A stretch of 64,000 bases of DNA, from positions 3,596,001-3,660,000 of the forward strand of contig NZ_RCCV01000001.1 in NCBI RefSeq assembly GCF_003664255.1, read 5' to 3'. This stretch comes from Micromonospora sp. M71_S20 (GTDB lineage: Bacteria > Actinomycetota > Actinomycetes > Mycobacteriales > Micromonosporaceae). The notes under the pieces are model-generated. The model had not been told where the DNA came from. It saw only the letters and a list, made by a program, of their open reading frames with translations, and did no database searches. The translations under genes and the position numbers were made by a program. Shown in pieces: positions 61,127-64,000 of this stretch; positions within the stretch are counted from its first letter, which is position 1, and the number at the start of each line of letters is the position of its first letter.

Positions 61127-61555
61127 TCAACTGCGTCGGTTGATGACCGCGAAGGCGGCCGCCCCGACCAGGACCTCCGCCAGGATCAGCAGCGCCAGCA
61201 TCATCTCGACCGCGGCGCCGAGCCCGATCGCGATCCCCGCCACGCCGGTGAGCGGCAGCGCGAGCAGCCCGAGCACGGCCAGGGCACGGGTGAGGACGGC
61301 GTCGTCCCGCTCGTCACCCGACTGGGACCACGCCCGCTCGAAGGCCGTGGTGCGTTCCGGTCGCCTGCTGAGCCGCCACGCCATCACCGCGACACCGATC
61401 AGCCCGACCGCCGCGCCCTGGAGGAAGCCCACTCCCATGTTCCCGGGCGCGTGCTCACGCAGCAGCAGGCCCACGGCGATCAGCAGCGCCACGGTCGCCA
61501 GGCCGACGCCGAGAGCCAGGGCCCTGCGCTTGTCCGTGTGCCGATCAGTCGACAT
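61127..61555 (-). CDS. Small four-helix membrane protein paired with XRE regulator
   Basis: 142 residues with four membrane helices (LGVGLATVALLIAVGLLL, FLQGAAVGLIGVAVMAW, LAVLGLLALPLTGVAGIAI, MLALLILAEVLVGAAAFAV) and a charged loop RPERTTAFERAWSQSGDERD. This resembles the DUF2178-type partners often encoded with small XRE regulators. It overlaps the regulator by 11 bases. Role unknown. Confidence 0.75.
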   Translation of the reverse strand: MSTDRHTDKRRALALGVGLATVALLIAVGLLLREHAPGNMGVGFLQGAAVGLIGVAVMAWRLSRRPERTTAFERAWSQSGDERDDAVLTRALAVLGLLALPLTGVAGIAIGLGAAVEMMLALLILAEVLVGAAAFAVINRRS

Positions 61556-61736
61556 GGAAGATCTCCTCGACGGTGCGGTGGAAGTGGCGCGCGATGGCGA
61601 TGGCCAACGGCAGGGAGGGGTCGTAGCGGCCGTTCTCGATCGAGTTGATCGTCTGTCGCGAGACGCCCAGCGCCTGGGCCAGCTCGCGCTGGGACAGCCC
61701 GGTGGCCAGCCGGAGCGCGCAGAGGTCGTTCTTCAC
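61545..61736 (-). CDS. Small XRE-family transcriptional regulator
   Basis: 63 residues, all of it a helix-turn-helix: LRLATGLSQRELAQALGVSR, QTINSIENGRYDPSLPLAIA. It matches the short stand-alone XRE regulators that end in the FHRTVEEIF motif. GTG 61736 is chosen because AGGGGG sits 5 bases upstream; GTG 61742 would leave no room. CTTG/CAAG repeats just upstream are its likely target. Confidence 0.88.
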   Translation of the reverse strand: MKNDLCALRLATGLSQRELAQALGVSRQTINSIENGRYDPSLPLAIAIARHFHRTVEEIFHVD

Positions 61737-61752
61737 GAACACCCCCTGATGT

Positions 61753-61812
61753 CAAGTGAACTTGTCGCGACAAGCGTGCTTGACACTCTCCGGGATTGTC
61801 AAGCTCGCTTGT
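61753..61812. promoter_or_regulatory. Cluster of CTTG/CAAG inverted repeats
   Basis: CTTGTCGCGACAAG (61761-61774) is a perfect 14-bp palindrome. Further half-sites: CAAG 61753, CTTG 61779, TCAAG 61799 and CTTG near 61808. This is probably the XRE regulator's own operator. The rest up to 61996 shows no gene. Confidence 0.55.
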
Positions 61813-61996
61813 CTCCGGCGAGGGCTCGCCGGCCCCACCGACGCCCCGTGGCGACGTTCCGGCCGGGAACGCGGGCGACGGCCCACTCACTGTCCGATGA
61901 CCGACGCGCTACTGACTGCCACGGCCCTTCGGGTGCTACCTCTTCGCGGGCGTCCGGCCGACCGGGTCGGGCCGGCAGAGCGAAGGAGCCCTCCAC

Positions 61997-63331
61997 ATGT
62001 TCCCGTTTCCCGACGAAGCGACCAGGAAGGCACTCGATCTCGGCCGGCGCGAGGTGTTCCAGACCTACCGGGTGCTGATGGCCTGCGAACTGCAGCGGCT
62101 GCGCCCCGTCGTACGGGCGCTGCCGGCGGGGCTGCGCCGGGACCGGTTGACCGCCCGGCTCGACAAGGTCGCCGCCCTGGCCGTCGGGACCTGGCTGCAG
62201 CAGATCTCGGAACGCGGCGCGACGATGCACCAGGCGGCCACCCTGTTCAAGGAGGTGCAGGACTCTCTCGACGGGGTCGTGCCCTCCGTCGTCGGCAATC
62301 CCCACCTCACCGCCGCTCTGGACGAACTGAAGACCAGGATCGTCGACGTCATGAACGACGACAGGAGTCCCACGCACGTCGCCGTCAACACCGCGTTCGC
62401 GCGTCTGTTCGGGTCCACCTCATCGGTGGCCAAGGCGCGTTTCGCGCAGACGGTCACGGCCCTGCGGGCGCTGCTCACGCGCACCGACGGCCGACGGTCG
62501 GGATTCGTGTGCAACCTGTCGCTGCCCGACGGGATGGGCGCGCTGGCCAGCGGTCAGGGCGACACCGCCATCATCAACGTGGGTCGCTCCGCGCTCGACG
62601 GGACGATGCACCTGTGGGAGCTCGCCGCCACGCTCGTGCACGAGGGTACGCACATCCTGGCGGACAACCCGACGGTCGACATCGTCTACCGCCACCGCAA
62701 CGCCGCCTACTACCTGCAGGGCCAGATCGCCCTGCAGAACGCCGCCAACTTCGAGCAGACCGTCTACGAGGCGTTGGGCCAGGGTGGCCCGTTCCCCACC
62801 GACGCCGAGGTGGCCGCCATGCGGGGCCGCAGTGCGCCCCGGACGGACTCGCTGCACACCGTGCTCGCGTCCCGCATCACCCGTGCGTGGGTGCGCACCT
62901 ACGACTTCACCTGCCTCGACTTCACCAGGACCGACCTGCCCAAGCCGGTCGCTCTCGTGCTCACCGACCTGCCGCAGGACCGGGCGTACGCGCCGTTGAC
63001 CAAGGCGTACATGGAGGCACTGCACGCGGCGATGCTGGCGCTGATGCGGGCGGAGGAGCGGCTGGTGGTGCGGGCCGAGCCGAAGATGCTGAACCACTCG
63101 ACGGTGATCAACTCGGACGGCACCATCCGGTTCACCATCAACTCCGACCTTGCCGCTCAGACTCCCGTGGCCCAGCTCCTGCACTGGATGCTCGACGAGC
63201 TCGTCGCCGAGGCGAAGTGCCAGATCCCCAAGGACACGGCGCAACTGCTGGCCCTGATCCTGGGCATCGAGAAGTTCGACCGGGACAACGTGCACGACGT
63301 GCTGAACGACTTCTACGGCTCCTTCCACTGA
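61997..63331 (+). CDS. Protein with HExxH zinc-protease-like motif, function unknown
   Basis: 444 residues. The middle has LVHEGTHILADN, with H215-E216-H219 as an HExxH zinc site, and E253 (NFEQTVYEALG) as a possible third ligand. The N-terminal 150 are helical; the C-terminal 120 mix helix and strand (HSTVINSDGTIRFTINSDL). No signal peptide. I do not know a named family; it may be a toxin-type or effector metalloprotease. ATG 61997 follows GAAGGAG at 8 bases. It has no evident partner gene. Confidence 0.65.
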   Translation: MFPFPDEATRKALDLGRREVFQTYRVLMACELQRLRPVVRALPAGLRRDRLTARLDKVAALAVGTWLQQISERGATMHQAATLFKEVQDSLDGVVPSVVGNPHLTAALDELKTRIVDVMNDDRSPTHVAVNTAFARLFGSTSSVAKARFAQTVTALRALLTRTDGRRSGFVCNLSLPDGMGALASGQGDTAIINVGRSALDGTMHLWELAATLVHEGTHILADNPTVDIVYRHRNAAYYLQGQIALQNAANFEQTVYEALGQGGPFPTDAEVAAMRGRSAPRTDSLHTVLASRITRAWVRTYDFTCLDFTRTDLPKPVALVLTDLPQDRAYAPLTKAYMEALHAAMLALMRAEERLVVRAEPKMLNHSTVINSDGTIRFTINSDLAAQTPVAQLLHWMLDELVAEAKCQIPKDTAQLLALILGIEKFDRDNVHDVLNDFYGSFH

Positions 63332-63464
63332 GCGGCGGCCGCCGAGCGCCGCCGCCCAGGCGATGCCTGGCGGTGCTCGACTCGATGCCGCCCCCCGTGA
63401 CGCCGGGGACGTACCCATCGACCACAATCGGAGGCCGTCAGCGTCCACAGTCGAAAGGACCCGA

Positions 63465-63761
63465 GTGAAGCGCCGCCTTCTGCACGCCCTGACGGTCGCG
63501 ACCGTCGTCTTCTCCGGTACGGCCGTGGTGGCCGCGCCGGCCTCGGCGAGCGACGCGTGGGGCATCGTCTGCAACCTCCGGCAGAACACCTGGCTGCGCG
63601 CCGAGCCGCACGGCCACGTGCTGCTCACCCTGACTGCCGGGCGCGGGTTCCGCTGGCACGGTCAGGTCTCGGCCGTCGACGACGACGTCTGGATCTACGG
63701 CCACGGCGCCGAGCACCCGTCCGTGGACGGTTGGGTCCCGGCCGGCAACACCACCTGCTGA
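63465..63761 (+). CDS. Small secreted SH3-like protein
   Basis: 98 residues. A Sec signal ends at APASAS (about 29). The mature part reads as a bacterial SH3 fold (CNLRQNTWLRAEPHGHVLLT, FRWHGQ, DDVWIYGHG, GWVPAGNTTC) with two cysteines that may form a disulfide. Such domains bind cell wall. GTG 63465 follows GAAAGGAC. Confidence 0.7.
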   Translation: MKRRLLHALTVATVVFSGTAVVAAPASASDAWGIVCNLRQNTWLRAEPHGHVLLTLTAGRGFRWHGQVSAVDDDVWIYGHGAEHPSVDGWVPAGNTTC

Positions 63762-63813
63762 GCCGGCACGTGAGCAGGGGCGGCCGCCGCGCGCTGCCGT
63801 CCCGTCGCAGGGC

Positions 63814-63852
63814 GACGGCCGGGATCCGCTGACCACGCCCATCCCGGCCGTC
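63814..63852 (+). terminator. Terminator after the small secreted gene
   Basis: Perfect 12-bp stem (63814-63825 with 63841-63852), 15-base loop. From 63853 to 64000 there is no gene I can support; an ATG at 63976 opens a frame that runs off the window, with no proper ribosome site. Confidence 0.6.
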
Positions 63853-64000
63853 CCGCCGAGCCTGGACACCGAACGCCACCGCGGCGCCGACCCGATCGGG
63901 GGCGGCGCCGCGGGTGGTTCCGGCGCAGCCCGCTTCGGCACGCCACCGGCGGAGGTTCCGGTGCGAAAGTAAGGCATGACAAGGCAGAGCGACGGTTACG

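Noticed and set aside
63976..64000. Start of a further gene (ATG 63976)
   Set aside because: Only 8 codons are in the window and AAGG is too close to the ATG to be a ribosome site.

Overview
The window is very GC-rich with almost no low-GC stretches. It carries actinobacterial hallmarks: GTG starts, leaderless genes with a TAnnnT -10 box about 6-7 nt before the start codon, class I ribonucleotide reductase behind a B12 riboswitch, Tat-exported glycosidases with AbfB, CBM2 and ricin-type modules, and a rifamycin-associated element before a rifampicin monooxygenase. I infer a soil actinomycete of the Micromonosporaceae, Micromonospora-like. The assignment is inference, not proof. I found no rRNA, tRNA, CRISPR array or intact insertion sequence.

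Layout. 1-660 is the end of a cell-wall amidase. 980-4817 is nrdA-nrdB behind NrdR-like boxes and a cobalamin riboswitch. 4837-13951 holds a giant HEAT-repeat protein, a wrecked ltrA remnant, an M23 peptidase, a DUF899 protein, an alpha/beta hydrolase, a sirtuin, a Sel1-repeat protein and a STAS protein. 14002-24499 is an arabinose locus: araB, araD, a four-gene YtfQRT-YjfF-type ABC importer, araA and a LacI-type regulator. 24732-28468 adds two arabinan-type GH43-AbfB enzymes and a GH43 remnant. 28619-30265 is a GH64 beta-1,3-glucanase. 30451-31587 is a CoA transferase. 31858-40095 is a complete kdp potassium system: a 27-residue peptide, kdpF, A, B, C, D and E.

40180-50554 holds more secreted polysaccharidases (GH18 chitinase, GH55 beta-1,3-glucanase, GH10 xylanase) mixed with genes of unknown role (DUF6461, DUF1905, ATP-grasp). 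50665-54341 holds the rifampicin monooxygenase with its RAE and an ArsR/MFS pair. 54581-59818 is a divergent module of TPR-CHAT protease, S8 protease, ECF sigma factor and a small beta-domain protein; it is the best candidate for an uncharacterised system. 59909-63761 holds secreted and membrane proteins, a small XRE regulator and an unfamiliar HExxH protein.

How it fits together. Five near-identical 16-bp dyads (consensus ATGTTANCGNTAACAT) lie before araB, before the GH43 region and before the second GH43 gene. They point to one arabinose/arabinan regulon under the LacI-type regulator at 23489. A different dyad (GAGAGAGC/GCTCTCTC) precedes both beta-1,3-glucanases, GH64 and GH55, and points to a second LacI-type regulon for beta-1,3-glucan. 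Perfect GC-rich hairpins follow many operons and serve as terminators.
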